Assembly (NCBI RefSeq): GCF_003026215.1
Contig: NZ_PYOC01000001.1
Span: 1,178,001-1,242,000 of the forward strand
Direction of reading: 5' to 3'
DNA length: 64,000 nucleotides
Source: Photobacterium indicum
GTDB lineage: Bacteria > Pseudomonadota > Gammaproteobacteria > Enterobacterales > Vibrionaceae
Positions 1 through 9,219 of the stretch are shown in pieces. The position numbers and the translations under genes are program-made. Numbering within the stretch: position 1 is the first letter of the stretch; each line of letters starts with the position of its first letter. The notes beneath the pieces are model-generated. The model saw only the letters and a program-made list of their open reading frames with translations. It did no database searches and was not told where the DNA came from.

Positions 1-3000
1 ATCTGGAATGATGATACTTGTGGTAGCTATGCAAATGCCGATTCAGAATGGGATACTGGCGTTCCTTTTTCTGGGGTTGACGAGACTTATGGCGCATATT
101 GGGTTATCGATTTAAAAGAAGATGCGACTCAGTGTGTCAACTTTATTCCGCGAGATGCTAATCGAGATAAGCCGTTAGGTGAATTTAACGGTAAGTTAGA
201 TTTAGAACAGGTGCATAAAGAAGGTAACTATGTATTTACGCAAGAAGGGATTTCAGCAGTATTCCCTGAATATATTCCACCGTTACCTGAAAAAACCGCT
301 CGCGTATTCCTGAATATGGAAGATGATACGGCGGCATCGAATGTGAAGTTGCATGTGTGGAATGATGATACATGTGCTGCCTATGCAGGAAGTGATACGT
401 CTTGGGATGCAGGTTTACCTATAACTGGAAATAGTGAAACATACGGTGATTATTGGGATATTGCGCTGAAAGATGATGCGAGCAATTGCGTTAACTTTAT
501 TCCTCATGATGGTGATGAAAAGTCGTTATTAGAAAACACGCAGCTCGATCTTGAACAAGCCGCTAAGATTGGCAATGTTGCATTTACCTTTGAAGGATCA
601 TCAACGGTTTATTATCAACCGATGGCTAAATTGCCTTCAGCGACGCTAAGTGGAGCATCTGCACATTGGTTAACGGCTGATATTCTAGCGCTTGAATCAG
701 GTGCTGCTCGTGTTGAATTACTGTATGCATCAAAAGCGGGCATTGAGTACAACAACCAAACGCAGACCTTTTCAGGAGTAGAGAAAACAGTTACATCTAG
801 CAAAACAACGAATGGTTCATGGTCAGAGAAATTCCCACATCTAGAAGCACTAGAAAGTTGGCAGCTCGATTTTGAATCAGTGAAAGCAGATCCTAAAGCA
901 TTATTAAAAGGTCAGTTAATTGCTGTTTCTTACGATTCAGCTGGTAAGGTACTTCTCGCAACTCAAGTTCAGCCTTCTGGTGCACTTGATATGATCTATA
1001 CAGGCAATGCTGGTACGGGTGATAACTTGAGTTACGGTGCAATTATTAGTAGTACTGACGTGCAGTTCACACTGTGGGCACCGACGGCTCAATCTGTCAG
1101 TGTCGTGAAGTACTCTGCGGATAAAAAATCAACGGCTGAACTACCGATGACATTTGATGCCAACAGCGGAGCATGGACGTTAACAACTGATAAACTGCAA
1201 ACTGAAGATTATTACCGCTACCACGTAAAAGTTTACCACCCATTAACGAAAGTGATGATGGATTATGAAGTCACCGACCCATACTCTTTAAGCCTTTCAA
1301 TGAATTCTGAATTCAGCCAAGTAATTGATCTTAATGATGCAGATCTTAAGCCAGCAGGTTGGGATGAGCTGCAACGCCCAATGAAACAAGACAACCCATC
1401 TCAGTTTGTGATTTATGAATCACATGTGCGTGATTTTTCTGCTCAAGATGTATCAACGCCTGCTGACATGCGTGGTAAATTTGATGCGTTTAGCGAGATA
1501 GACTCAGTACCTGTTGAACACCTTAAATCCTTACAAGAAAAGGGTGTGACTCACCTGCAATTACTGCCAATCTTTGATATCGCGACCATTAATGAAGATC
1601 CAAACAAAGTTGCGGATATCGATGAGCTTTTCAGCAAGTTATGCAAAGTAAACTCAGATGTGAAAACGTCATCGTTTAAGAATGACTGTTCATCAGGTTT
1701 AACTATCGCTGAAGTACTTAAGCGTGAGCAGGGTAACGACACAACAGCCAATCCATCTGTTCAAGAACTTAACCGTTTAGTGTCTGCTACTGATAGCTTC
1801 AACTGGGGGTATGATCCACTCCATTATACTGTTCCTGAAGGGTCTTACTCGAGCAACCCTGATGGCACTACACGTATTTTAGAAATGCGTGAAATGGTGA
1901 AGTCGATTAAAACAGATATTGGCATGAACGTTGTTATGGATGTTGTATACAACCACACGAACTCGGCAGGTCCAGAGTCTGCAACATCAGTACTTGATAA
2001 GATTGTACCTTGGTATTACAACCGCTTGAATCCGGTAACAGGGTCTGTTGAAAACTCGACTTGTTGCTCTAATACAGCCCCTGAACGCGCAATGATGGCT
2101 AAGTTAATTAAAGATTCATTAGTTGTTTGGTCTCGTGATTACAAGATTGATTCATTCCGTTTTGATTTAATGGGTCACCATCCTTTAGCGCAAATACAGG
2201 AATCATTGGCCGCTGTACAGAAGGTCGATCCTAATACCTATTTCTACGGTGAAGGTTGGAACTTTGGTGAAGTCGAAAACGATCGACTCTTTGTACAAGC
2301 AACACAACCTAACTTAGGTGGTACGGGCATAGGTAGCTTCTCTGACCGTTTACGTGATGCTGTTCGTGGTGGTGGTCCATTTGATGGAAAAGAGGGATTA
2401 CGTGAAAACCAAGGTTTCGGTAACGGCGCCTTTGTTCAACCGAATGATACGAATAAAACATCAAAAGAAACGGCACTTCACCTTGCTGATTTAACTCGCT
2501 TAGGATTGGCTGGAAACTTAAAAGATTTCATGCTGATTGATTCTAAGGGAAAAATAGTAAGTGGTGAGAAAGTGGATTACAACGGGCAACCTGCGGGTTA
2601 TGCGGTGGATCCATCGGAAGTACAAAACTACGTCTCTAAGCACGATAACCAAACCTTATGGGATAACAATCAATACAAGATTCCGTATGACGTAACATCT
2701 GCTACACGTGTAAGAATGCAAACTGTGTCTCTATCAACGGCTATGCTAGGTCAAGGTGTACCTTTCTTGCATATGGGATCAGAACTTCTACGCTCTAAAT
2801 CAATGCAGCGTGACTCGTACGATTCAGGTGATTGGTTCAACAAGGTCGACTTTACGCTAGAAGATAACAACTGGAATAAAGGCTTGCCGCGTAAAGATAA
2901 AGACGGTGATAACTACGACATTATCACCAAAGTGATTGAAGGCAGCGGCGAAAATGCTAAGCCAACATCACAGGATATGGAAGATATGGTGAGCTTCTAT

Positions 3001-3387
3001 AAAGAACTTGCTAATCTCCGTCAATCTTACCCTTTGATCACGTTAGGTACAGGTAAAGAAGTGAATGCACGTGTTGATTTTCATAACACAGGTGCAGCAC
3101 AAGAGCCGGGTCTGATTGTGATGAGTATCGATAATGGTAAGGATTCTGGTGGAGATTTGGATTCAACGTTAGATGCGATGGTAATTGTGATTAATGCGAC
3201 ACCAAAAGTGCAGACGTTTGATATCAAGCAAACTGGCTTTACGGTTAGTGAGAAGCATACACCAGCGTTAACAGCGGGGGCATCAGTGGCTGAAACCAAG
3301 TTGACAGTACCAGCATGGACGCCAGTTGTGTTTGTGCAAAAACGTAGTGGTGAACGTGGTGCAGGTTTACCTGTCTCAGATAAATAA
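1..3387 (+). CDS. pulA: Type I pullulanase (GH13), 5'-truncated by the window
   Basis: Debranching enzyme cutting alpha-1,6 links in pullulan, starch or glycogen. The frame is open from base 1, so the start lies upstream. Two PUD/CBM41-type starch-binding repeats are visible, each with a WNDDTC core and a later CVNFIP (about bases 1-250 and 355-620). An N-terminal glycosidase beta-domain follows (around 1040-1300), then the GH13 barrel: YESHVRDF near 1420, DVVYNHTN near 1939, FRFDLMGHH with the nucleophile Asp codon at 2164-2166, YGEGW with the acid/base Glu at 2251-2253, and SKHDNQTLWD with the third carboxylate at 2644-2646. The catalytic set is complete. Family members are usually secreted or surface lipoproteins, but the signal region is outside the window. 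A strong terminator follows. The family call is secure. Confidence 0.95.
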   Translation: MWNDDTCGSYANADSEWDTGVPFSGVDETYGAYWVIDLKEDATQCVNFIPRDANRDKPLGEFNGKLDLEQVHKEGNYVFTQEGISAVFPEYIPPLPEKTARVFLNMEDDTAASNVKLHVWNDDTCAAYAGSDTSWDAGLPITGNSETYGDYWDIALKDDASNCVNFIPHDGDEKSLLENTQLDLEQAAKIGNVAFTFEGSSTVYYQPMAKLPSATLSGASAHWLTADILALESGAARVELLYASKAGIEYNNQTQTFSGVEKTVTSSKTTNGSWSEKFPHLEALESWQLDFESVKADPKALLKGQLIAVSYDSAGKVLLATQVQPSGALDMIYTGNAGTGDNLSYGAIISSTDVQFTLWAPTAQSVSVVKYSADKKSTAELPMTFDANSGAWTLTTDKLQTEDYYRYHVKVYHPLTKVMMDYEVTDPYSLSLSMNSEFSQVIDLNDADLKPAGWDELQRPMKQDNPSQFVIYESHVRDFSAQDVSTPADMRGKFDAFSEIDSVPVEHLKSLQEKGVTHLQLLPIFDIATINEDPNKVADIDELFSKLCKVNSDVKTSSFKNDCSSGLTIAEVLKREQGNDTTANPSVQELNRLVSATDSFNWGYDPLHYTVPEGSYSSNPDGTTRILEMREMVKSIKTDIGMNVVMDVVYNHTNSAGPESATSVLDKIVPWYYNRLNPVTGSVENSTCCSNTAPERAMMAKLIKDSLVVWSRDYKIDSFRFDLMGHHPLAQIQESLAAVQKVDPNTYFYGEGWNFGEVENDRLFVQATQPNLGGTGIGSFSDRLRDAVRGGGPFDGKEGLRENQGFGNGAFVQPNDTNKTSKETALHLADLTRLGLAGNLKDFMLIDSKGKIVSGEKVDYNGQPAGYAVDPSEVQNYVSKHDNQTLWDNNQYKIPYDVTSATRVRMQTVSLSTAMLGQGVPFLHMGSELLRSKSMQRDSYDSGDWFNKVDFTLEDNNWNKGLPRKDKDGDNYDIITKVIEGSGENAKPTSQDMEDMVSFYKELANLRQSYPLITLGTGKEVNARVDFHNTGAAQEPGLIVMSIDNGKDSGGDLDSTLDAMVIVINATPKVQTFDIKQTGFTVSEKHTPALTAGASVAETKLTVPAWTPVVFVQKRSGERGAGLPVSDK

Positions 3388-3470
3388 TTACGCGACAACG
3401 ATCTTGCGAGTTACATAATTAAGTGCTGTTATCTTTCTTGGTAACACGGTAGATCTCTACTAAAAACTAT

Positions 3471-3512
3471 CCCTCAGTGAGTAGTAATACATTCACTGAG
3501 GGATTTTTTATT
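3471..3512 (+). terminator. Rho-independent terminator after pullulanase
   Basis: A 10-bp perfect stem (CCCTCAGTGA / TCACTGAGGG) with a 12-base loop is followed by ATTTTTTATTT. It lies between the convergent pullulanase and ATPase genes and is well placed to end the pullulanase transcript. Confidence 0.9.
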
Positions 3513-3544
3513 TACGCCAGAAATGAAGACAAAAGGTAATCAGA

Positions 3545-4711
3545 CTAGTGTTTATCTGGCCAATACCAAGAGGGGACATCAAGCAAGCCCTGATCGGGAA
3601 TGATGGTTTCACCGAGCTGTTTATCTAAATTGATTGCATTACAGGAAGGGTGTTCTTCTAGGGCTGCAATTAGGCGGCTGGCATGTGATACCACCCAGAC
3701 TTGAGTTTGTGCTGAAGCATGTAAAATCAAACGTGCCAATGCTGGTAATAAATCAGGATGCAAGCTGGTTTCAGGTTCATTTAGAACCATCAAACTGGGT
3801 GGGCGTGGTGTTAGTAACGCAGCTACCCAAAGTAAATAACGTAAAGTACCATCAGAGAGTTCTGCGCCGGATAAAGGGCGGAGTAATCCTTCTTGATGAA
3901 ATTCAATTGAGAACCGGCTGTCTTCGTGGCAGACAATACGAATGCGAGCACCTGAAAAAGCATCATCAATAGTTTTATGTAAGGTGACACTGTCACCAAT
4001 TTCAATGATGGTTTGTAGCGCAGCGGCTAAATCGTGTCCATCGTGATGTAATACGGGAGTGCGTGTTCCTAGTTGTGGCTTGCGGGCTGGTGCGTCTTTA
4101 TCTGTACGGAAATGATCATAAAACCGCCAGCTGCGAATGAGCTCGCGCATGTGATAGACTTCGGGTGCACCATTAGGATCTGATATGTGATCGAACATAC
4201 TGTTGAAGTGCTGAATGTGTTGAGAAGCTACTTGCCAACTTCGTCCGTTGCGTACTTTTATCATCGAGCCTTTACGGTCAACCAATGCACTGGCTGGACG
4301 ATAAAACGGACCACTCCATATACATTCACGTTTGATTTCAGGATCGAGTGAAAAGTATGAGTTGGATGGCTCAGGCAAGCCAAGTGCGATTGAATATCCA
4401 AAATCTTCGGTGGCAAACCCTAAACGTAATCGACGTACTTCAGTACGTACACTTCCTTCTACTGGGACATCGCCACGACGCATAGCTGCAGTAATATTTT
4501 CGGGTCCAGCCCAAAAGGTGGAATCCAATCCGCCTTCAGAAGCTAACGTATTTACTACGCCACCATTAGCAGTATCTGCTAATAATTTCAAAGCTTTATA
4601 TAAATTTGATTTCCCGCTGCCATTGGCACCAGTAATAACGTTTAGCGGGCCTAAAGGTAATGTTAATTGTAAAACAGAGCGATAGTTATTGATGGAAAGT
4701 GATGTAATCAT
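3545..4711 (-). CDS. AAA family ATPase of the RecF/SMC type (AAA_21-like)
   Basis: A 388-residue protein that opens with the N-terminal SMC/RecF fold signature (ITSLSINNYRSV) and a Walker A motif GANGSGKSN near residue 29. The ABC-type signature region (LSDGTLRYLLWV) and Walker B (LMVLNEPETSLHP) lie in the last third, followed by a D-loop and the H-switch VVSHASRLI. Walker A and B lie far apart, as in single-chain RecF-like ATPases; there is no obvious coiled coil and no TOPRIM domain, so it is not a full OLD nuclease. Relatives are often of unknown role, some in DNA repair or phage defence. It stands alone, convergent with pullulanase. Function beyond ATPase is not claimed. Confidence 0.8.
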   Translation of the reverse strand: MITSLSINNYRSVLQLTLPLGPLNVITGANGSGKSNLYKALKLLADTANGGVVNTLASEGGLDSTFWAGPENITAAMRRGDVPVEGSVRTEVRRLRLGFATEDFGYSIALGLPEPSNSYFSLDPEIKRECIWSGPFYRPASALVDRKGSMIKVRNGRSWQVASQHIQHFNSMFDHISDPNGAPEVYHMRELIRSWRFYDHFRTDKDAPARKPQLGTRTPVLHHDGHDLAAALQTIIEIGDSVTLHKTIDDAFSGARIRIVCHEDSRFSIEFHQEGLLRPLSGAELSDGTLRYLLWVAALLTPRPPSLMVLNEPETSLHPDLLPALARLILHASAQTQVWVVSHASRLIAALEEHPSCNAINLDKQLGETIIPDQGLLDVPSWYWPDKH

Positions 4712-4938
4712 AAAGCCTGCTGTAATTATCTGAGCATAATGACGTTGAGGTAACTTGCGTTAAATCATACATGAAGCAGTTGCAAAATATTACTTCTGTT
4801 CAAGTTAGATTCATACTCAATAGAGTAATCTAACATAATGGTAAGAGGTCTAATGTGATTTGCTAAGTTGCATTTACTGAGGTAAGTTCACAGCAAGTGA
4901 TGGTTTAGCCCAAATTGAATTATGAAAGAGGCACGATT

Positions 4939-5190
4939 ATGAGAAATATTATTGCTGGTTTTATCGCTATTGTCATTGGTCTATTTACGGTGTCGTTCGC
5001 AGCAATAATGGCATTATTTATCGGTGCGGCGGCATTTATAGCCAAGCCATTTATTCAACGAAAAATGGCATATGCTAACGCTGCTGCTTCGCAAGGATCT
5101 TTTGATGAGTCACCGTTAAATCAAGCAGCACCGTCACATAATGTGATTGATGGTGAGTGTGAAGATGTAACGGTAAAACGTAAACCCTAA
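4939..5190 (+). CDS. Small single-pass membrane protein, unknown
   Basis: An 83-residue protein from the ATG at 4939. I prefer this to the upstream TTG at 4915 because AGAGG sits at the right distance before it. One long hydrophobic stretch of Ile, Val, Ala and Phe spans about residues 3-32, followed by a polar tail containing QRKMAYANAA and an acidic then basic C-terminus. A strong terminator follows. I do not recognise the family; the layout suggests an inner-membrane anchor with a short cytoplasmic tail. Confidence 0.6.
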   Translation: MRNIIAGFIAIVIGLFTVSFAAIMALFIGAAAFIAKPFIQRKMAYANAAASQGSFDESPLNQAAPSHNVIDGECEDVTVKRKP

Positions 5191-5251
5191 TTATGCTAAG
5201 CCGTTACATTAGATCGACAGTGATACGAACGGCTTTGCAGAGAAATAATTC

Positions 5252-5294
5252 AAAACGCCAGCGCAAAGATTAACATCTTGCGCTGGCGTTTTTG
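5252..5294 (+). terminator. Strong Rho-independent terminator
   Basis: The stem AAAACGCCAGCGCAA pairs with TTGCGCTGGCGTTTT, extended by AGAT/ATCT-type closing pairs, and a run of T follows. It sits 62 bases after the small membrane gene and ends its transcript. The A-rich opposite arm makes it likely bidirectional. Confidence 0.9.
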
Positions 5295-5299
5295 TATTT

Positions 5300-5921
5300 A
5301 TAGTGGCATCAAAAAATGGTGTGATTTTGATGAGTACCTGTTTTGGATAACTTACAGAGTGAACTAGTTAATGATTGCTATAAGAATGTTAATTTTAAAT
5401 TGCTGGTGATATGTTTATTTTTATTAACTTAATTTGATATGGTAGTAATTGTTTCTAGGCTTTACTTTTTAATATAGAATATTTGACTTGTAATCTTGAA
5501 TGTTTCATTAAATATTAATGATGTCACATGATCTTACAATATTAATATTATCTACTTTTTAGTGGTAATTAACGAACATAGAATCTATTAAACCGCTCTA
5601 CCAAAGGGATAAAGCTAAAATACAGGAAAAAAATAAAATGGAAAAGTTGCCACTTCCACTGTTTTAAGCGTAATGCGAAGGGATATTGCTCGTTTTTGTG
5701 TTGATTTTAGGGTGAATACCCGCAAACTGAGCTTGTAGAGTGTATTTATACCTGTGTGACACTTAGAGGTATTGAATGTCATCTTGGTTAGTAATAAGTT
5801 TACAAGGGTGTTGCTCACGACAAAATAATAGTCGTTCTAGATCTTATGTGAGAAAAATTGAATGTGGCGTAATTGTCCTACGAACTAAAATTGAGTTTGT
5901 ATTATAAAGAAAGGCATTTGT
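5300..5921. other. AT-rich intergenic stretch without a convincing gene
   Basis: About 620 bases with no reading frame that looks coding on either strand. A 67-codon minus-strand frame at 5615-5818 has no Shine-Dalgarno sequence and low-complexity content. The stretch probably carries the promoter of the gene starting at 5922; I see no clear -35/-10 pair that I would defend. Confidence 0.5.
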
Positions 5922-6653
5922 ATGATTATAAATTGTCCCTACTGTCAAAAAAAAATCTCTAGTTATGATGATAATTGTGTTCATTGTGGAGAAAAAGTTG
6001 CGACTAAAAAGAAAGGTTTTAATTTCATTTTTATTCCAATAGCTATCGCGACCGGCTTTACATTACTGAATGTTTTTTCTGAAGATATAAAAAAGTTTTC
6101 ATCTTCGACTACTGACGTACTCGCTTACAAATATGTTACTGAGAGCCAAAGAGTTGATGCAAAAGCTTATCTTGAAGGAAAAGACCAAAGGCAGGTTATC
6201 TCGCTGGTCCAGACGAAGTTAGGGGTGCATTCAACCGGAATTATTAACAAGAAGACATGCTCGATGGCGATTGCTGAAGGCTATCAGCCTCTCATGAGTT
6301 CTGTTAACTCGGTAGCCTACGGCGGACCGTGTGATTTATACAAAAATGATGCGGATATTATATCTAATCTAAGAAGCTTACATATAAGAAGAAATATGGG
6401 TTCAGAAGCTTTCGAAAAGTGCAATGAGCTCCTTCGTTATTCAAACGCTTTATGTAATTACAAACTTGTTGATTATAAGGTCAGTCCTTTTTCAAAGCTT
6501 GATTCCCCATTTCATCATATTGTAGCCGTTGATTACACGACGAAAAAGGAAGGTGAGGAAAAGAGAAAGAGGTTGGCATCATGCATAACCGGCGATAATT
6601 ATGTAATCATTGATGCGCTAAAAGTTCCTGCAAAAGTATACGGAAATATTTAG
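5922..6653 (+). CDS. Zinc-ribbon membrane protein with a peptidoglycan-binding-like segment, unknown
   Basis: A 243-residue protein. An N-terminal zinc ribbon (CPYCQKK then CVHCGEK, residues 4-24) is followed by a basic segment and one membrane span (about residues 33-50). The C-terminal part would then lie in the periplasm. Residues about 88-115 (ISLVQTKLGVHSTGIIN) resemble the repeat of peptidoglycan-binding domains, where a helix is followed by a turn and a KT-type motif. Cysteines in the outer part (TCSMA, PCDLY, KCNELL, LCNY, SCITG) could form disulfides. No specific family is recognised. AAAGAAAGG lies upstream of the ATG. Confidence 0.6.
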   Translation: MIINCPYCQKKISSYDDNCVHCGEKVATKKKGFNFIFIPIAIATGFTLLNVFSEDIKKFSSSTTDVLAYKYVTESQRVDAKAYLEGKDQRQVISLVQTKLGVHSTGIINKKTCSMAIAEGYQPLMSSVNSVAYGGPCDLYKNDADIISNLRSLHIRRNMGSEAFEKCNELLRYSNALCNYKLVDYKVSPFSKLDSPFHHIVAVDYTTKKEGEEKRKRLASCITGDNYVIIDALKVPAKVYGNI

Positions 6654-6730
6654 TCAAATTTTGAACTCTTAGCTTCTCCCATATGTTCACTGTAATAGGC
6701 TGGGTTTGAAAGTAATACAATACTAAAAAA

Positions 6731-6756
6731 GCGATACGCTGTAACGTATCGCCTTT
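6731..6756 (+). terminator. Rho-independent terminator
   Basis: The stem GCGATACG / CGTATCGC with a six-base loop is preceded by a run of A and followed by CTTTTG. It lies 77 bases past the zinc-ribbon gene and is probably bidirectional with weak tails. Confidence 0.75.
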
Positions 6757-6820
6757 TGTGAGTATATTCAAATTTAATAGACTGCCAGTCTTTTGGCCTA
6801 ATACTTAGCCTAAGTTTAGG

Positions 6821-7005
6821 TTAGATACGAAACTTACTCACCTCACTGCTTAGGTGTTGAGCGATCTCATTCAGTTCTTGTGATGAGGTTTTCTGTCGAC
6901 ATTTGAGCGGATATATCATTCACAGCTTGAATGAACATCTTCTGTTGAACTATGCGTACGTTGTAACAATACACGTAGTTCATCAGCAACAACCGCAAAA
7001 CTCTA
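6821..7005 (-). pseudogene. Remnant of a methyl-accepting chemotaxis protein C-terminus
   Basis: Read on the minus strand in three shifting frames this gives an MCP tail. FAVVADELRVLLQRTHSST (about 6999 downward) matches the conserved FAVVADEVRTLAQRT signalling tip. AVNDISAQMSTE follows in another frame, then SQELNEIAQHLSSEVSKFRI and a stop at 6821-6823, which looks like the normal end of these proteins. At least two frameshifts separate the pieces, and nothing upstream of about 7005 is recognisable, so only the last sixty or so codons survive. It lies just before the eut operon. Confidence 0.75.
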
Positions 7006-7597
7006 TCTTGATATTCATGAATGGTCATATTTAGTGAAAAGCGACATGACATCACTTGCTCTTGGTATGTTTTTTGTTTTCCAAACACCATCAGCTTGAA
7101 AGCAAACAGACTGATGGACTATTTCTAGCATAGAGCCGGTGTATAACTGAGCAGGAAAGCATCATATCCGGAAAATGTCCAATAAGTGGTAATGAGCAAC
7201 ATGCCTGAAAAGTATAATTACTATATTAGATTACAAATAATGAAAGAATGTTTTTCACAGTAAAAGAATAAACAAAGTATTAACAATAAGAGCTGGGGGT
7301 AATTATTTTTTTTGTTGAAATAATTAATTCCGTTCTTGTTAATGTTTGCTTACATTTTATTTATATAAAATGTTGATTGTTTATCTAGTTTTAATTTGTT
7401 CAGGAGCTGTTAATACTTTTATTAATTGAGTATTACTGATTAATTTTGGGGTCAAGATAAATAAAATTGCTTATACCCATATAAGTAATAAGGTGATTAA
7501 GCTCAAAAATTCAGAACGCAATATGATACTTAATGACTAATTACACAAAAACTGTGACACAGGTTGAGTAATAACTCTATATTTAGGTGTAGATTAT
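7006..7597. other. AT-rich region upstream of the eut operon; presumed promoter region
   Basis: No gene is seen. It must hold the eut operon promoter and any regulator site. A CRP-like half site, TGTGA, occurs near 7553, but its partner half is poor. No cobalamin riboswitch elements and no EutV-type tandem stem-loops were recognised. I would not assign a transcription start from sequence alone. Confidence 0.4.
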
Positions 7598-7618
7598 ATG
7601 CAATTCGTATTGTTCTGA
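7598..7618 (+). promoter_or_regulatory. Possible six-codon leader ORF before eutS
   Basis: An ATG at 7598 with AGGTG eight bases upstream opens a frame MQFVLF and then stops, 11 bases before the eutS ATG. The eutS ATG itself has no Shine-Dalgarno sequence, so ribosomes ending the leader could restart on eutS. This is inferred from spacing alone. Confidence 0.35.
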
Positions 7619-7629
7619 ATAATTACCTG

Positions 7630-7980
7630 ATGATAGATATTAATGCTAGTAAAGAGCGGATAATTCAGGAGTTTGTACCGGGTAAGCAAGTCACACTTGC
7701 GCATCTTGTTGCAAATCCAACCGAAGAGTTATGTGAGCGAGTAGGGGTGGAAAGTTTAGGTGCGATAGGAATCCTAACCTTAACACCTGGTGAAACATCC
7801 ATCATTGCTGGTGATATAGCAACCAAAGCTGCCAATGTCAGTATTGGCTTTCTTGACCGATTTTCAGGGGCGCTTGTTATTACAGGCAGTGTTGCTTCTG
7901 TAGAGGAATCATTAAAAACTGTTGTAAGAGTATTAAATGATACGTTGGCTTATAACACCTGCGATTTAACGCGAACATAA
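7630..7980 (+). CDS. eutS: EutS, BMC shell protein (circularly permuted BMC domain)
   Basis: Shell subunit of the ethanolamine microcompartment; the family forms bent hexamers. At 116 residues it has the family length, and [32 protein letters not shown] and [14 protein letters not shown] are the EutS landmarks. I choose the ATG at 7630 rather than a TTG at 7564, because the extra N-terminal residues do not resemble the family, even though this ATG lacks a good ribosome site. First gene of the operon; eutP follows after two bases. Confidence 0.95.
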   Translation: MIDINASKERIIQEFVPGKQVTLAHLVANPTEELCERVGVESLGAIGILTLTPGETSIIAGDIATKAANVSIGFLDRFSGALVITGSVASVEESLKTVVRVLNDTLAYNTCDLTRT

Positions 7981-7982
7981 TT

Positions 7983-8453
7983 ATGGAAAATACTCAGTTA
8001 GGAAATATCGCTTTTATTGGTGAGGTTGACGCAGGTAAGTCTGCGCTAATTAATAAATTAATCGATCAGGAAACTAATATTGGTAAAACTCAGTCACCGA
8101 TATTTTATCAGGGGCGTGTTATCGATACTCCTGGAGAGTTTATTGATAATCGTTCGTGGAATGGTGCACTGCTTTCAACGATATCCAGTGTTAAAACAAT
8201 TGTGATTTTGCAGCCTGCTACGACAAAAAGATTAACTGCTCCGAGTGGTTTATTGCGTGTATATCCTAATAAAAATATTGTTGGGGTAATTAGTAAGGTT
8301 GATGCAGAAGGTGCTGATTGTGAGCGAGCGAGTGCTCTGTTCAAACAACACGGTATTCATGGACCATTTTTTTATACGTCCATTTTTGATCAGGCATCAA
8401 TTGATCAGCTCTATGACCATTTACTTTCATTCCAGCCTGTCGTGTTGGAGTGA
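7983..8453 (+). CDS. eutP: EutP, P-loop GTPase-like protein
   Basis: Ethanolamine operon protein with a Ras-like P-loop fold, reported in the family to have nucleotide-linked (acetate kinase-like) activity. Visible motifs are the P-loop GEVDAGKSA near residue 13, the switch region IDTPGEFID with the DTPGE motif, and SKVD (the NKxD-like base-recognition motif). It starts two bases after the eutS stop, and EutQ follows. The 156-residue length is usual for the family. Confidence 0.93.
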   Translation: MENTQLGNIAFIGEVDAGKSALINKLIDQETNIGKTQSPIFYQGRVIDTPGEFIDNRSWNGALLSTISSVKTIVILQPATTKRLTAPSGLLRVYPNKNIVGVISKVDAEGADCERASALFKQHGIHGPFFYTSIFDQASIDQLYDHLLSFQPVVLE

Positions 8454-8482
8454 GTTGTGTGTAACCACCAAGGATTGCAGTA

Positions 8483-9217
8483 ATGAAAACATTAATCTCT
8501 GCTGCGGATGTGCGTAAGGCAAAGTCGGAAAACCGTCTGTACCTAATCGCACCCGTGAAAGATTTTATTATTACACCTGAAGCCCGCGATGTTGCCAAAG
8601 TGGAAGGAATCGAGTTTGTTGATGAAGCGCCTGCTGCGCCGCAACCGCAAATAACCCCTCCAGTGGCAGCACCAGTGTTAACAGCAGAAATACAAGTTCA
8701 GCCAATACAGCCTGCGGTTGTGCCGACCTCATCTATCGCGAAAGATATTCAAGCTGAAGTTGAATCAAAGCTTGCCAATGTTAATGGCGAAAAAAGTGAG
8801 TTAATTCAATCGTTAGTTGCCAAAGCCTTAGCTGATTTTAATATGCAGGCACCAGATTCGCCTCGCCAAATTAATGATGACGGTATTGTACTTGTACGTG
8901 GTAATGCTGTTCAGCTCGGCGCGTTTGATGGTGCTCCGGGTAAGAATATTGGTCTGACAGATGTGATTGGTGCTCAGGAAAATAGCAATATGGGTGTCGG
9001 GTATATGGGGTGGGAGAATGCATTTTTTCCATGGACCCTGTGCTATGACGAAGTCAATGTCGTACTAGAAGGTGAATTCCACGTAAAAACGGCTGCCGGC
9101 ACAACGATTGGTAAGCCTGGTGATGTCATTTTTATCCCGAAGGGAAGTTCGGTTGAGTTTGGTACTCCTACTCATGTGCGATACGTCTACATTACTTATC
9201 CGGTTGAGTGGGCGTAA
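8483..9217 (+). CDS. eutQ: EutQ, cupin-domain protein
   Basis: A 244-residue protein. The N-terminal part (MKTLISAADVRKAKSENRL) and a Pro/Ala-rich linker (about residues 50-75) precede the C-terminal cupin fold, with the conserved GYMGWENAFFPWTLCYDEV, LEGEFHVKT, GDVIFIPKGSSVEFG and YPVEWA end. EutQ is reported in enteric bacteria to have acetate kinase activity and to help compartment assembly. The proline-rich linker may allow interaction with shell or core proteins. The gene sits between eutP and eutT as in Salmonella. Confidence 0.94.
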   Translation: MKTLISAADVRKAKSENRLYLIAPVKDFIITPEARDVAKVEGIEFVDEAPAAPQPQITPPVAAPVLTAEIQVQPIQPAVVPTSSIAKDIQAEVESKLANVNGEKSELIQSLVAKALADFNMQAPDSPRQINDDGIVLVRGNAVQLGAFDGAPGKNIGLTDVIGAQENSNMGVGYMGWENAFFPWTLCYDEVNVVLEGEFHVKTAAGTTIGKPGDVIFIPKGSSVEFGTPTHVRYVYITYPVEWA

Positions 9218-9219
9218 GT

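Noticed and set aside
5615-5818. 67-codon minus-strand ORF
   Set aside because: No ribosome site, no conserved motif, low-complexity composition.
7564-7629. Upstream TTG extension of eutS
   Set aside because: The extra residues do not match the EutS N-terminus and no ribosome site favours this start.
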